Of a DNA stretch of 64,000 nucleotides, positions 44,371 to 56,992 are shown one piece after another (position 1 is the first letter of the stretch; each line of letters opens with the position of its first letter). The stretch spans positions 1-64,000 of the forward strand of contig CALYDD020000354.1 in NCBI GenBank assembly GCA_944472135.2. The letters are read 5' to 3'. Position numbers and translations under genes: made by a program. The notes under the pieces were generated by a model, which worked only from the letters and a program-made list of their open reading frames with translations, had not been told where the DNA came from and ran no database searches. This stretch comes from Trichobilharzia regenti. Lineage: Eukaryota > Platyhelminthes > Trematoda > Strigeidida > Schistosomatidae.

Positions 44371-46278
44371 ATGTTGAAAGACACTAACTGGGACTTATTT
44401 ACAGAACAAACATTAGATGAAACAATCACAAACACTACCGATTATCTTAAATTCTGTTTCGAAATATGTTGTCCTAAAGAAACATTATTCATTCGATTTG
44501 ATCGCTTATCTTCGCCATATCTCAAAAAGCTACGTAGAAATAAAGAACTGTTGTTCAAAACTAATGATAAGCCTGGTGTAAAAAAGTTAAACATTCTGAT
44601 AAAACTGGAAATAAAAAGACTAAATGTTTTATATAATCAAAGATTTTTGTCATGTAAAACCCCTTCTAATTTATGGAAACTTTTCAAAGAAATTACTAAC
44701 GGTAAGCGATGTATTTCTGTTCCATCTCTTAATGTTGACACTCTTAATAAATCTTTCATACGCTCTTCTGTTGATACCCTTCCAAATGATACAAATCATA
44801 TTGACAATAACTTTAGTGGTTTTAATACCCTTGATGTGCTTAAATGTCTCCGGTCTCTTAAGCCTTCTCAAAGCCTTGGTCCTGACGGCATACCTGCCAT
44901 TGTCCTCAGGAATTGTGCTGATATTTTGTGTTATCCTCTTACTAACATTTTTAATGCTTCTTTTTCCGGTAACGTTCTACCTTTTGCATGGAAAAACATT
45001 AAAATTATCCCTATACCAAAACCATCTTCTGGTTCTGATATTAAATTTCGGCCTATTGCAATTACTTCCCCCTTTTTAAAATTGATGGAAAAATTACTTT
45101 TACTTCGTCTTGAACCCGCTTTGAAACCTTTTAATGATCCTAAACAATTTGCATACAAACATGGTAGAAGTACCTTGGATGCTGCGGTTGTCTTATATCA
45201 CAATGTTGTCTCTTGTTTAGACAAAGGTGCTAAATATGTTCGTAGTGCTTTCTTAGACTACACATCTGCTTTTGACTCTGTACCTAGGGGCCTTTTGTTA
45301 AATAAGCTATCGTTGACACAAACAGGATCCTGGGCTAAGAGTTGGTTGCATTCCTATTTTTCTGATAGAATGCAGTATACTGTATATAACGGCAAATCTT
45401 CTTCTACCTCGCTTACAAAATCCGGTGTTCCACAAGGTGCTGTCCTCTCTCCTTTTCTTTTTTCTTTCTTCCTACATGACCTGCCTCATTCAAACGAAAC
45501 TAACTTTGTCAAATATGCAGATGATCTGACTGTATCACTGCCTATCACTTCCGAGTCTGACAGCTCCAAACTTAATAGCTTTCTGTTGGACATCAACAAC
45601 TGGTCCAAGTCAAATGGTCTTATATTAAATCCTTCCAAATGTCAGGCAGTTGACTTTACTTTCAAGCATCGACGTGACTTACTTGAACTAGTTAACTCTC
45701 ATGATCCCTGTAGCATAGATGGCACGGAAATTGAAACCAAATCAAGCATTAAATACCTTGGATTAGTTCTTTCCTCTGACCTTTCATGGTCATCCCATAT
45801 CTTATCTATCTCTAAGAAAATGTTTCGTCTTACCTTCTACATTAAAAAGTTAAGACAATCAGGTATCAACCAACCTTTAGTTTTGCAATTTTTAAACTCC
45901 TGTATTTTACCTATTGTACTCTATTGCTCTCCATTAATCTTTCCTGGGCTTCTCAAAAAAGATTATATCATATTACGAAGAGTATTAAATGCTGTGAGTA
46001 GAGCTTGTGGTCTGCCACTGCATGAGCTCGCTAATACTATAGTCGAGAGGCATATAAATTCCTGTACGAAATGGGCAAAGGCTATAATGTCAGACCCTCT
46101 GCACCCCCTTTATTCACACCTGTCCCCTTGTATCTCATCAGGTAGGACGAGAAGTCAATATAAAAAGATATATGCTCGTACCACTAAGTATAGAAATTCT
46201 ACAATACCCTATTTAGCGCGTACTTTATGTGACGAAGACTCTGTTAGACGTGAAACACTTAAGTTACTATGTAATTAG
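44371..46278 (+). CDS. CR1-like reverse transcriptase, copy B (open, 635 codons)
   Basis: An unbroken frame with all the usual LINE polymerase motifs: 'GPDGIPAIVLRNCADIL', 'FRPIAITSPFLKLMEKLL', 'FLDYTSAFDSVPRGLL', 'SGVPQGAVLSPFLFSFFLHD', 'FVKYADDLTV' (YADD catalytic Asp pair), 'NPSKCQAV' and 'IKYLGLVLSSDLSW', then a thumb and C-terminal region to the TAG at 46,276-46,278. The frame is open for at least 50 codons before the first Met too, since it begins as the tail of the endonuclease. With the endonuclease broken the element is not autonomous, but this is the best-preserved CR1-like polymerase here. Confidence 0.88.
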   Translation: MLKDTNWDLFTEQTLDETITNTTDYLKFCFEICCPKETLFIRFDRLSSPYLKKLRRNKELLFKTNDKPGVKKLNILIKLEIKRLNVLYNQRFLSCKTPSNLWKLFKEITNGKRCISVPSLNVDTLNKSFIRSSVDTLPNDTNHIDNNFSGFNTLDVLKCLRSLKPSQSLGPDGIPAIVLRNCADILCYPLTNIFNASFSGNVLPFAWKNIKIIPIPKPSSGSDIKFRPIAITSPFLKLMEKLLLLRLEPALKPFNDPKQFAYKHGRSTLDAAVVLYHNVVSCLDKGAKYVRSAFLDYTSAFDSVPRGLLLNKLSLTQTGSWAKSWLHSYFSDRMQYTVYNGKSSSTSLTKSGVPQGAVLSPFLFSFFLHDLPHSNETNFVKYADDLTVSLPITSESDSSKLNSFLLDINNWSKSNGLILNPSKCQAVDFTFKHRRDLLELVNSHDPCSIDGTEIETKSSIKYLGLVLSSDLSWSSHILSISKKMFRLTFYIKKLRQSGINQPLVLQFLNSCILPIVLYCSPLIFPGLLKKDYIILRRVLNAVSRACGLPLHELANTIVERHINSCTKWAKAIMSDPLHPLYSHLSPCISSGRTRSQYKKIYARTTKYRNSTIPYLARTLCDEDSVRRETLKLLCN

Positions 46279-46614
46279 CACAGTGAATCGACCCTTTTAT
46301 CGTTCATCTTTCTGTATTTTATGGTGTCACACTTTCTATCGTTTAAATCGTTACTCTGCTATTTTATATTAGTTGGTATTACTATTATTACTACAATTTT
46401 GTACTTTATACATATTTTTCTCCGTATGGCATACAGTATTTTGCTATGTAGCTGCAATAACAATCGTTTTATTACTATTATGTATTGTGTAATTTTAATT
46501 TTTTTTGTCGTTTTTGAGTAAATTAGATGCAATATTGTACTGAATGCTGAAAATTCCTTGCTGTATCATTAGTACTGTTTTTGGAATAAAGCAGAAATTA
46601 TTATTATTAATATT

Positions 46615-46690
46615 GTAATGCACCCTGCGAATTGCATACTTGTACCACAAATACTGTTTGGAATGAAGCTGTTATTATTTAATTAATTAA
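46615..46690 (+). repeat. Orphan LINE/SINE 3' tail
   Basis: 'gcatacttgtaccacaaat', 'actgtttggaatgaagctg' and a (tta)n end match the tails of the CR1-like LINEs and of the tRNA-derived SINE at 18.5 kb. No body is attached. Confidence 0.65.
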
Positions 46691-46704
46691 TTTAATTGTA
46701 TTGA

Positions 46705-47335
46705 GTAAGCCTTTGAAAGAGTCAGTATACAAATTATTGAATGATAAAGAGACCTGTAAAATTTCTGTTAGCTGTATTTAAAGCAATAGTGTTTTTGCCA
46801 ACGTTGCATGTTCAATCGTACGACGGCTTTTTTTATTAATAAGGACACCAGCTAAAGAATAATCATAATCAATGGTCATCAGTGAATATGTGAGAGAGTA
46901 ATTCGTGTAATCTATCTCTCCCTCGTACCACTTTGTTGTTTCTATCACAGAAGTGTATGTCCTAATTCATTCTGTGAGGTGAAGTACTTATTATTATTAT
47001 TCAGGACAAATCGCTGTGTATTTTCAGATGTTCACAAATCACACAAACAATTTCATTATCTTTATTTGGCTTCGCTTCCCTTCTATTTAACACAATTAGC
47101 ACTACGCTACTTCAACAGAGTATAGGAATGAATGATCACGCTGAATCGCATAGAAATATCAGTAGAGATGGCTGTATGATGTGGTGATAGAACTCGAGGA
47201 TGTGAGGTGGCTACTTACATCACAGGCTAACAGCAACTATACTGATTCTACCCACAATAACAACATCACTCACAATTTCTCATCCACCTTCCTTGAATTC
47301 ACTTCACAGTCTCAAGTAAATATTGTCGGGTTTCG
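46705..47335 (+). repeat. Dispersed repeat R1, copy next to the duplication
   Basis: Almost identical to 36,810-37,260 for about 450 bases, then more diverged. Confidence 0.75.
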
Positions 47336-47644
47336 GGGGAAATTTTGTGTTCAATCCTAGGGCCAATATTCTGTGCTTTCGGGTGATGAAGAGAGTATTT
47401 CCGCAATGTGTTGAAATTGAGATGTATCAACATATTTTATTCGGGCTGAGAATCAAACTGGACGACGAAGTGCCTAACTTCTCTTATGAGTAGAGATTGT
47501 ATCAGCCCTAAATTCAGTAACTTTGTTACGCTTCTGTAAGGCCTTCCCAGTAAGCATCAAATATCGGTTTGCATGTTCTCAGTAGACTCGGATTCAGATG
47601 ATTGAGGGAAGTAGGCTGTTTTTGCCTATGTTGATCACAGCACA
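47335..47644. other. No recognised gene
   Basis: Bridges repeat R1 and the segmental duplication. It differs from the corresponding stretch in copy 1. Confidence 0.4.
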
Positions 47645-50600
47645 GTTATGCTATCCTCCTCGTAAGTCTTAACTCTGTTTCAACACTGTGTGTTTTTTAA
47701 TCGCGAAGTAAATTGCAAAACCCACATCGGAAGCAAACCCTGAACTAATAACATACAGAATTCATCACTTGTGGAATGATCAGCTCTGCCAACGTTGTTC
47801 TGAGTGTTAAACACAGTACCTGCTGATTCACAACTGCAATTTAATAGATAGCTCAATAAACAGATGTTCTCACTCTCAGTGCTGTAACTAACCCAGAGAA
47901 CAACCTCTCCATATCCTCAGGACGTAATACACACTCCAAAGTTGCGCTGAATAGCGAAAGATGTCAGTTTCTTTATTATCATTTAACTATTCCACTTTCG
48001 TCTTATTGATCATTAACGAATCACATGTGAGCATGTGTTCTTTCACAATCACCCTATGCTCCCAGCCAACCTCTCCCATTATCCTCCATGATGACCAACG
48101 TCAGTTCAAATCATATGACATTACGTTCCACAATTTGTCATCGCCTTCATTATATGGTCTGATACAAATTTCAATATTTCACGGTCAGCTCTGCGTAAAA
48201 TTGCCCTCTGGCCACTGAGTATCTGCCTCAGAATCTTTGACGATTTGAAAATTTGTGAATAGGTCACCAAACACGATTCGATGGAAAGATTGTGCTCCAC
48301 TTCTACGTGTATCACCGGAATTTACAAACAAGTTGTATATGTTGAATGTTTCGCATTGTCGAAGAGATCTGTCACTTATAACTTTGTTTCAACAGTTGAT
48401 TACACACAACTGGTTGTGTGTCCGATATCATAATTGATGAAATGGTTTTCTGAGTTTCTTTGCAAAGACAACTAATGTCAGTGATGGTAATCGCTTTATT
48501 CCAAACTACAGTATCTATACAGGATGCAGTGTTTTCAACGTTTTGATACGTAATACAACAATCTGCCTCCTTTAATGCTTGTGCAGAATCGATACATCAG
48601 GAAACGCAGGGATGATAAGGAAAAAAAACGCAAAGGACTGAAGGATGGCGGAAACGTGATCAGTTATAAGTAGATGACTTTACTTGCACTTTGCAGTTCA
48701 GTTACAGATTCATAAAGTTCACAAGTGCTTGGCATTGTGAGCATAAACGACTGTTACGTTTCTTGTGGTTTTACCCCAAGATAGGATTGGGATAAGTTTT
48801 CAATAAGAAAGACGTACGGTGTCAAACTCAAGCCAACTGCTTGCAAGAATCCCTACCGACAAGATTGCCAGTTAGTTTGGTTGAGTGCACACGTACAGCG
48901 TTCTGTGATAGAATCATCCTCAAAGGCCATAATAGGTATAATAGGCTAAATACATGATATACTGAATTGTAAGAGAGGGGGATGAGTTATTCCATAAAGT
49001 CTTAACTTCTTTGTGTAACACGTCAAGCGAAATTCGTTCTTAGATATCAGCTGGACATAAAAATTCATTCATATGAAAACAATCCACTGCAGAGACCACT
49101 GGCTGAGGAATCGATGGACCATCTTCATAATAAATAAGGTAAGCTTTGACATAATACAGAGGGGTTAGGCGAAAAGAAAGATAAGAGAAGTGGAACGAGT
49201 ACAGCACACTGGATCTCACCAGTTTCCGAAGTACTGAAATGGATTGCCTTCCATTAAAAATAGTGTGCTGTTTTCTAGCCGAATACTAAATAGACGGGCA
49301 CCTTGTGTCCCAGGACGCGATACGCAGTGAAATTACCTTGCTTAGTTAAAGTATCCTGGAATAGAGTCAAAGGTTACAGTGTGGTCACCATTCGTACTGC
49401 TACTTGATTCCTTTGACACAAGTTCTGGTTGGTGAGTGTTGCGACGATGCGTCATTCGTCTTTACAACATAATCCAAATGAATCTTTATTGTCAGCTTGC
49501 CTAATGGTCTTCTAACTAACTAACGTCAGCTCGTGATCAATCCTGTGATAGATCAAATCTCTACATGACAACAGTTGACAATTGATCGGTTTTCAATCAA
49601 AATATTCCAATCATTTCGTAATCTCACATTTTAAATCTTTGAGCGAGTTAGCCATTATACTACTCAGTTTACCACGGTAGTATATTGTTGAAAAAATAAA
49701 TAACTTAGTTGCCGAATTTATTCAGTATTTACCGTCAATTCGTTCAGTATTAGACAGAGGTGCACGACTACTACTGATATACTAACTTCTAGTATGGACC
49801 TCATGATTAGGGATTCTCAGAAAGCAAACACTACCACCCAGATGATAGCGAGATCGTGAGGAATCGGACTACTTCCATTTCATGTGTGACACATCGTCAA
49901 GAAAACAACATGATTCAGACAGAGATCACTGGAAAACAGTGAGTACTGCACAGGTATTTCCTCCTCAGTTGGAATCCTGCAAAATTGCTCAACCGAGACT
50001 CTATAAGGGATCGAATCCAAGAGCTGAGGGCTACCAGTCTAGATGCTCAAGTTACCATGTGTGACGAAACAGCGGTATAGTACTCCACACTTTCCTCTCA
50101 TCTAAATAAGCCATGATGGTTCATGGTGAAATCTATCAGATGAAACACCATCATGCCAACCATCAGACAGAATCGCTGTATGCGTATTATAAGCCTATGA
50201 TATGTCAACAGGAACTGAATATCTCAGTCGTAAAAAAACTCGGACATCGAAGAAATCAAATAAACTTGCAGAAACTAAAACTGACAGAGTGTGCTGTGCA
50301 TAAGAGGTGGCTCTCACGGCCCACTGGATAACTGACGACGCCATGTTTGAAAAGAAACCTGCCGATTACCCAATTCAAAGGGAATGAATTTAACATTCAG
50401 CGAATAATTTCTAAAATAGGTCGAAATACACAACCTGAATTCCACTGCTAGTCACCATAGACAAGATAACAATTAATGAGTAAGTATTTGAAATTATGCA
50501 TCGCACATGGATTTCGCTGTAGAAACAGTTTCGGTGAATAAAATTCCCAATTTCCAGTCGATCAAAGTTAAATTGATTTCTCATCGAGAAGATTGGTACA

Positions 50601-51880
50601 CAAACGTTGAAGGTCTGTTCATCTCCTTATCATTGAAAAGTGGATAAATTCACATTACATGTTACTTCCAACTACCTCTACAGACTTTTATGTACCCAAT
50701 GAAGTACATTCATTGGTAGAACACAGGAAGTGTCATTGTGCTTCATATTACTCAACATATCCACAACGAAAAGTGCTAAGTAAACAGTTCGATTCCTCGT
50801 CATCTGTTGAACCCGAGTTATATTGTAGACAACGCGAATGCATTGAGACAAATCAACAGGCGAACTAACTACCACTACCATCAATACCCCACTCCGAGTA
50901 ACCTACACTCGCAATACAAAGAAAATTCGCCATCATACTGTTGGAAGGGAATCTGTGCCAGCTGAAGGAGACATTGGTCAATGTCTCATCACTTCATTAT
51001 CTAATGTACATTCATGAAAAAGAATGTTAGATAAGCTCACTACGCCATTGATTTATTCTTCAATATCTTCTCGAATCTTCTCCTCGTTTCTCTTATCTTT
51101 GGAATTCCACTCTCCATCTGAACGTCACTCATACTACTATACATGCTGTTTTCAGGTATTTCTAGCCGTCACATAACATTACGCTAGGTAACTGCAGGCA
51201 GTTGAAAAGACTCTAAGAAATACAAAACTCTTATGTTAGGTGTTGAATATATGAAGATAGTTTAAGTGTGGTATGTGAACTGAGAATGCAGTGGAATGTT
51301 CAGCGAAGGCGCAATTAATTGTGAAGGAGAAGGACGGAGGGCCGAAATATCCTTCTGCATGCATATGTTAGGCTATAACCGTAGCATTGTTTGGGCTGAT
51401 GCCACTTCGTCATGTCGGAGTAATCAAGTATTGCTCTGTCAATATTCCACTAAGAATCCTTCCTTTTAACTGTTGACATGACTCGTATTAAGGATACACC
51501 TATCAATACAACTTCTACAAAATCAGGTAAGTATGCCATTTCGAATATTTCTTTGAGCATATAGGTCTACAGACGATCGAAACTACCGTTTATATCAAGT
51601 TATTTATTTCGACCAGAGAAGCAAAGAAACACAACTCACCTAGCTTGGAATCAAGAGAATATTAAGTGTTGTCTGTTTACACCAATTCTGAGAATAATGA
51701 CTCATTACGCTAAGCTATCCGGGCTTTGATAATAAGTTATGAGAATGAGAACTATGTACTCAGACAGTCTAAACATCACAACGTATAGCGATTAGTAATT
51801 GTGAGTGATAGACGATAGGCAAACGTCCAGACAATCGAAAATGAAAGCTTACAGACATTTACTTACTAACTTACCTACTT
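47645..51880 (+). repeat. Segmental duplication, copy 2 (partner at 2,056-7,195)
   Basis: Collinear with copy 1. It lacks the Penelope-like insertions at 3.1-3.9 and 5.0-5.5 kb and so shows near-empty sites. It has its own extra block at about 51,150-51,615, of unknown nature. No credible gene is seen: frames are short and mostly not preserved between copies. Confidence 0.75.
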
Positions 51881-52250
51881 CATAAATCGTCTCCTGAAGC
51901 TTATTCATCGTGGATTAACGATTAACGCGGAAATATTAAACCAACATTATTGTGAAACAATGCGCTTTCTTGTAATTCTGCACAATCCACTGGAACACTC
52001 TTTTCTTTTTGTTTACTAGATTTCAATGGAGATGTTTCCCAGTTTAGCGTGTTTGTGATGCGTGAATAAATGATGACGATGTATGCCAGAACACTCAGGC
52101 GCCACACACTGAAAAAATTGACTCCATCCAATCATGTATCTCTGAACTAGATCGAAATATCAACTTAAGGATCCACTCAGTCTATGATTTAGATCAAGAA
52201 CTGTGACAATCCTTCACAGAAACAATGCGATAAGATCAATTCAAGTTCAA
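51881..52250. other. No recognised gene
   Basis: Sequence between the duplication and the Penelope-like element. No motif. Confidence 0.35.
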
Positions 52251-54055
52251 TCAAAAGCCTGAAGTCGACGAGTGATACTAAACGTCCATTCTCAAACAAT
52301 CCAGATCAATGAATATTCAATCTCTCAAATATCAAACTGCCAACACATCAACTAGAAGTACTTTCACTCGGTCCAAATTTCTCCACAAAACCATCAGATA
52401 CCCAGGAGCTTCTATCCTAGGTTTATTTCGATTACCTGATACATCAAACACATGATCTGCTACCAGCATCTGAAGAAAGCCAGCAACAATTCAAATCTTT
52501 AGTCTTTGACAGCTGAAATGAGTTAATTTATAAATGCCAAACCAAGTAGGAGGTCTATACTGAACAAAAGACACTTGATAGTGCTGAAGGATTTAATAGA
52601 CAGCAAAGAGATCATTGTGTTACACCCTGTAAAATGTGTGGGAATTGTTGTCATGAATCGTGAACACTACATAAGCGAAATACTGATCACCCTATCCGAC
52701 GAGCTTAAATTCACAAAACCAACCAGTGAAAAGAAATTGATAAAGCAAGGTGAACAAAAACTAACTAAAAACTGTGTGATTCATCGACGCTGAAACCTTC
52801 GAATAGCTGAAGCCTCCTAGCTGATTAATATATCGACTTTATGCATTACCGAAAGTGCACAAGAAACACATACCTCTTCGACACATCCACTATATGACCT
52901 ATTCACCTTATCATCACACTGCCTAATGGCTAGTGGACTTACCAGAACCAGTCAGAAGGCGAATTTCCTGCAACTTACTCCGAGATTCCTTCGATTTCAT
53001 CAATTCCATTGAAGACGTCAATGTTTCCAATCAAATCATGTACTCACAAGATTTGGCATCATTGTTTACAAACGTCACACTAACCGAACAAATTATGCCA
53101 TATATGTGAAAATATTGATTCAAAGGAGATGAACACTGGTATACACACTGAATATTTGAAGCAACTCATATTGAGATATATCCTAAACGTCTGATTCTCG
53201 AAATATATCGACAATAAGATGGAATATCTATGAGCTCACTACTTGGCCCGTCGCTCGCAGACTTTTTCACGTCAAAAGTAAAAACAAGCATCTAAAGAAA
53301 GTGACTGACAACTTTGTATTCTACAAGACATACGTGGACAATACCTGCCTTCCAGCAATCAAATTTAAACTAGAGAAAGAATCTGGCACAAAAATATCTT
53401 TTCTCGATGTCCAGTTAACAAGACTTGAACAAGATGGAACACTGAAAAGATCTATCCACAGAAAGCCGACGTGGAACAGACAACTTACTAACTTTTTCAA
53501 TTGGGTGCCCCTGTATACATAACGAAAACTGATCAGTTCACCAAGCAACAGAATTCGCAGCATTTGCAGCCCTGATACTATAAAAGAGGATTTAAACACC
53601 CTGCAGAGAATCTTTACTAGAAAATGGCTGCCAAGAATGTTTCATCACAAAACCTATGAAACCTAAAAAACCAAAACCCCTCATACTCCTTGCTGACAAA
53701 ATACCTCTTTACTTGAACTTGCAATGCAATGGAGATTCAACAAAAAAAATTACTGGGAAACTGTCTGTTCTGCTCACTAAAGAAAACCTTAGCAGAAGTT
53801 GACGGAAACAGACTGACTATCCAACGAACTCCTTATAGTTTTCGCTTCTCGTGATTCAAGTGACCATAGCACATAAAATGTTTACCTTCAAATACCTCAA
53901 CCCTAACAGATGATAATAATGACTGCAAAGTCTCTTTTAGAGGTAGACTGCAGCTGACATCCGCTATTACAACTTCGTCTATTCCTCAAAATTCAAAAAA
54001 TACTTCATTAGTACAACATTGAAAACAAACTGCGCATGAAACAATCGACCTGCAA
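52250..54055 (+). pseudogene. Penelope-like element, plus strand, degenerate
   Basis: Frames in order: 'IVLHPVKCVGIVVMNREHY' (52.60 kb, normally I.L.PDKGsGvViMnr.dY); 'MTYSPYHHTA' and 'LVDLPEPVRRR' (52.9 kb); 'DLASLFTNVTLTE' (53.06 kb, normally DVtsLFTnvPl.e); 'LLGPSLADFFTSK' (53.25 kb); 'FYKTYVDNTC' (53.32 kb), the active site, read as YVDN instead of YVDD; 'ISFLDVQLTRLEQDGTLKRS' and 'IHRKPTWN' (53.39-53.47 kb); then 'IFTRKWLPRMF'. Many stops lie between. The C-terminal endonuclease is not seen, because the CR1-like copy C inserts at 54,066. Confidence 0.8.
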
Positions 54056-54065
54056 ACAAAGTCAC

Positions 54066-55122
54066 AAAGGGGCCAAGTATGTCCGTTGTACTTTCCTTGA
54101 TTACACATCTGCTTTTGACTCTGTACCTAGAGGCCTTTTGTTAAACAAGCTTAGCCTTATACAAACTGAGTCCTGGGCTATCAACTGGCTGCACTCTTAC
54201 TTCTCCAGTAGGATGCACTACACGGTATATAATGGTGTAGCTTCCTCTCCTTTGCTTACTGAAGCTGGAGTTCCTCAGGGTGCTGTTCTCTCACCGTTTC
54301 TCTTTTCTTTCTTCTTACATGACTTACCTCTCTCAGATGAAATCAACTTCGTCAAATATTCAGATGACCTGACTGTTTCGCTTCTCGTTAAGTCTTAGTC
54401 AGACTGTCTCAAATTAAATAGCTTTCTGTCTGACATCAGTCAGTGGTCTAAACTAAATGGCCTCATGCTGAATCCCTCAAAATGCCAGACTATCGACTGC
54501 TCCTTTAGGCATAAACGAGATCTACAAACACCAGTAAGAACTCATGAAGCCTGTAGCATTGAGGGGACTATAATTGAAACAAAGTCTAATGCAAAATACC
54601 TCGGATTAGTTATATCTTCCGACCTTACCTGGTCATCTCATATCCAAATGATTTCCAAGAAAGTGTTTCGTCTAACCTACTACATTAAGAAACTCAGACT
54701 AACTGGAGTCCCTCAACCTCTGCTTTCACAATTTGTCAACTCTCGTATCCTACCTATTCTACTTTACTGCTCCCCGTTAGTCTTTCCTGGGTTACTGAAA
54801 AAGAACTATACCATCCTGAGAAGGATGTTGAAGGTAGTTAGTAGGACTAGCAGTGTAAAACTCAGTCAACTTGTCACTACATTAGTGGATAAGCATCTGA
54901 ATACATGCGAGAAATGGTCTATAACCATACTCTCCGACCCCCAACATCCCCTCTATTCCCAACTCTCTCCTTGCATCTCATCAGGTAGAACCAGAAATCA
55001 GTACAAAATAATATATGCTCGTACAACCATGTATAAGAAGTCAACGATACCATATTTGGCCAGCCCGTGTTCTAAGTGACAGGGACAATGTTAAGCGTGA
55101 AACTTATGACTTGCTTTGTTGT
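54066..55122 (+). pseudogene. CR1-like reverse transcriptase, copy C
   Basis: Retains 'AGVPQGAVLSPFLFSFFLHD', 'FVKYSDDLTVSL' (YADD read as YSDD), 'NPSKCQTI' and 'AKYLGLVISSDLTW'. A TAG at 54,396-54,398 and a frameshift near 55,065, just before the C-terminus, break it. It is closer in length to copy B than to copy A, since the deleted loop is present. Confidence 0.85.
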
Positions 55123-55912
55123 TAATAACATAATTTTGGCCCTTGTTATTTCCGCCTTATACCCTCTTATTTGTACTCTATAGTGAACAACCTTCTTAAA
55201 CATACTTAGCTACTTAATATTATTATCATTGACTTACTTTTTTGTACTTTACTCTATTCCTTCTTTTGTATATTTACTGGGTCCAACTATATTATCACTA
55301 TGATTATTACAAAATTGTCCTGTCATTAACCATCATGTAATATTAATTTTTGTGGTTGTTCTTTGTTCGGCACTATTGAACTGACAATCTTGTTTGTGAA
55401 CGCCACTATCACCATCTTAAAAATGTTGTATTATGCATGGTTACTCACACTACCACTACAAACACTGCATTAGTGCTGACAATAAAAATAAAAAACCCTG
55501 AAATGTTTATTTTATGATTGTTTGGTGTAGTTCAATCAAATTAACTGATCATCTTGGCTATAAACATTCTTGAGAACATCTCATAATTTCTTTGATGATT
55601 ATAGCTGTTACTGTTCACCACGCATACACAAATCATAGCTTCCACTACCCAATACTGAAATATTTTTTCATTATTGGTGTTTATCTTCCTTTCTACTTGG
55701 TATTTTTATTTGCATTTTTTTCTTTTGTTTTTTTTGTTATTTCTGTTTCTTTTTTGGTTTTATGTTGTGTTTTTTATATATTTTATTTCTTTTGTAATAC
55801 TCCTTTTAAATGTACGATGAAATTAGATGGAATATTGTAGATATGTGCTGAAAATTCCACACTGTACCACAAGTACTGTTTCTGGAATAAAGCGAAATTG
55901 TTATGTTATGTT
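54066..55912 (+). mobile_element. CR1-like non-LTR retrotransposon, copy C, 5'-truncated
   Basis: Begins abruptly within the reverse transcriptase ('GAKYVRCTFLDYTSAFDSVP') inside the Penelope-like relic. It ends with the family tail 'tgctgaaaattccacactg', 'taccacaagtactgtttct' and a (ttatg)n end at about 55,912. Truncation at the 5' end is usual for target-primed insertion. Confidence 0.88.
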
Positions 55913-56656
55913 AAATACTACCCAATTTTATTATTATGAACGTGTGAAATAAACTGTTGGCTGTCTGAGTCATCTGCATTGATATCAATCAATATACATG
56001 GAATGCGAATATTACACACATAATAGAAATGCAGTGATTGGTTCAGTCGGTGTAGTCATCACATGACAGTCATCTGGTATTGGACACGGTTAACAACAGA
56101 CAGGTTGAATATTGAATAAGATAGTGAGATGACGATTGGTAGACCATTGCCGTGGACTACACTGTAAATCAAAGCATTTATAAACGGCAACGCCTCCTAA
56201 TATGATCACAAATATTCTGCCTTGTGTTGTATGAGATGGATGTGACTAATATACCAGTAGGCGTGTGCACATTACTTTCAGTGAATCGCATGATCTGGGT
56301 AAAAATAGTTTATACAATGAGTGAAAAATCTGTGGATAGAGCGATGCGTATTAAACATACTAATCGTTTGCGAAAACCACTGCTCATGTCTGGACTGCTT
56401 CATCACTATGACGGCAGTTTCATGAATAACAAAAGGTGGCAAAACAGTGAAATTAGAATAAACGAAGAGGTATTTTTGATGAAGTTGAGCTTTACTCTTA
56501 GGAGACACAACCACCAAGGCAAGGTAGATGAAAAACAGTACATTCACGAAAGAAACTTGTTGACTTCATAAAGGAATATTTATTTGCATTTGAGTATCAC
56601 TGTAAAGCGAATTTATGTGCATTCTATCTACAAAGCACAATATGCTCAGATCTGTG
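55912..56656. other. No recognised gene
   Basis: A plus-strand frame at 56,224-56,571 (115 codons) overlaps a signal-peptide-like minus-strand frame. Neither has supporting evidence. Confidence 0.35.
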
Positions 56657-56992
56657 GTGAGAGCAGGCTGCTAGCCAATTGTGTCAATGTCTAGGTCACT
56701 AATATTGGCCGTGAGAAAATATGAACAAGGCTGATTCAAAAACCAATCACAGCAGACTTAGCGTGGGCAAATATGATTTGCAGATAGATGGCTCCATTTT
56801 TCGAAGTTACCCGAAACAACCAATCAGAAGCCTGCATTTGTCTGCCTAACCTCCAAGAAACAACCAATCAGAAGACTACGCTTGTATACTTGAATAAGCA
56901 AGATAATGTACAGGAAATATATGTAAATACGTATTGATTTCCGTAATAAAACGATCTGTTGCCGGATCTTGTCTTCTGTTATTACAATCTAT
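56657..56992 (+). mobile_element. Candidate LTR, second copy
   Basis: Collinear with the LTR at 36,461-36,771: same ggtgagagcag start, the paired ccaatca blocks (one extra here) and the aataaaa signal near 56,945. The end is less clear and no convincing target duplication was found. Diverged relative to the other copy. Confidence 0.6.

Larger units (their letters stand above)
43396..46612 (+). mobile_element. CR1-like non-LTR retrotransposon, copy B
   Basis: Second of the head-to-tail pair. Endonuclease is broken, reverse transcriptase is open. The 3' end has 'tgctgaaaattcc', 'agtactgtttttggaata' and a (tta)n tail at about 46,600. A further tail of the same kind, with no body, follows at 46,615-46,685, so copy B may sit next to an older relic. 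Confidence 0.85.

Noticed and set aside
48121..48315. Minus-strand 64-codon frame as an exon of a duplicated gene
   Set aside because: A possible acceptor precedes it, but the corresponding frame in the other duplication copy is not preserved over its full length and no partner exons were found.
56278..56547. A minus-strand frame with a signal-peptide-like start, possibly the first exon of a second micro-exon gene
   Set aside because: The frame begins at GTG, the ATG overlapping it is in another frame without a hydrophobic core, and no matching small exons were found downstream.
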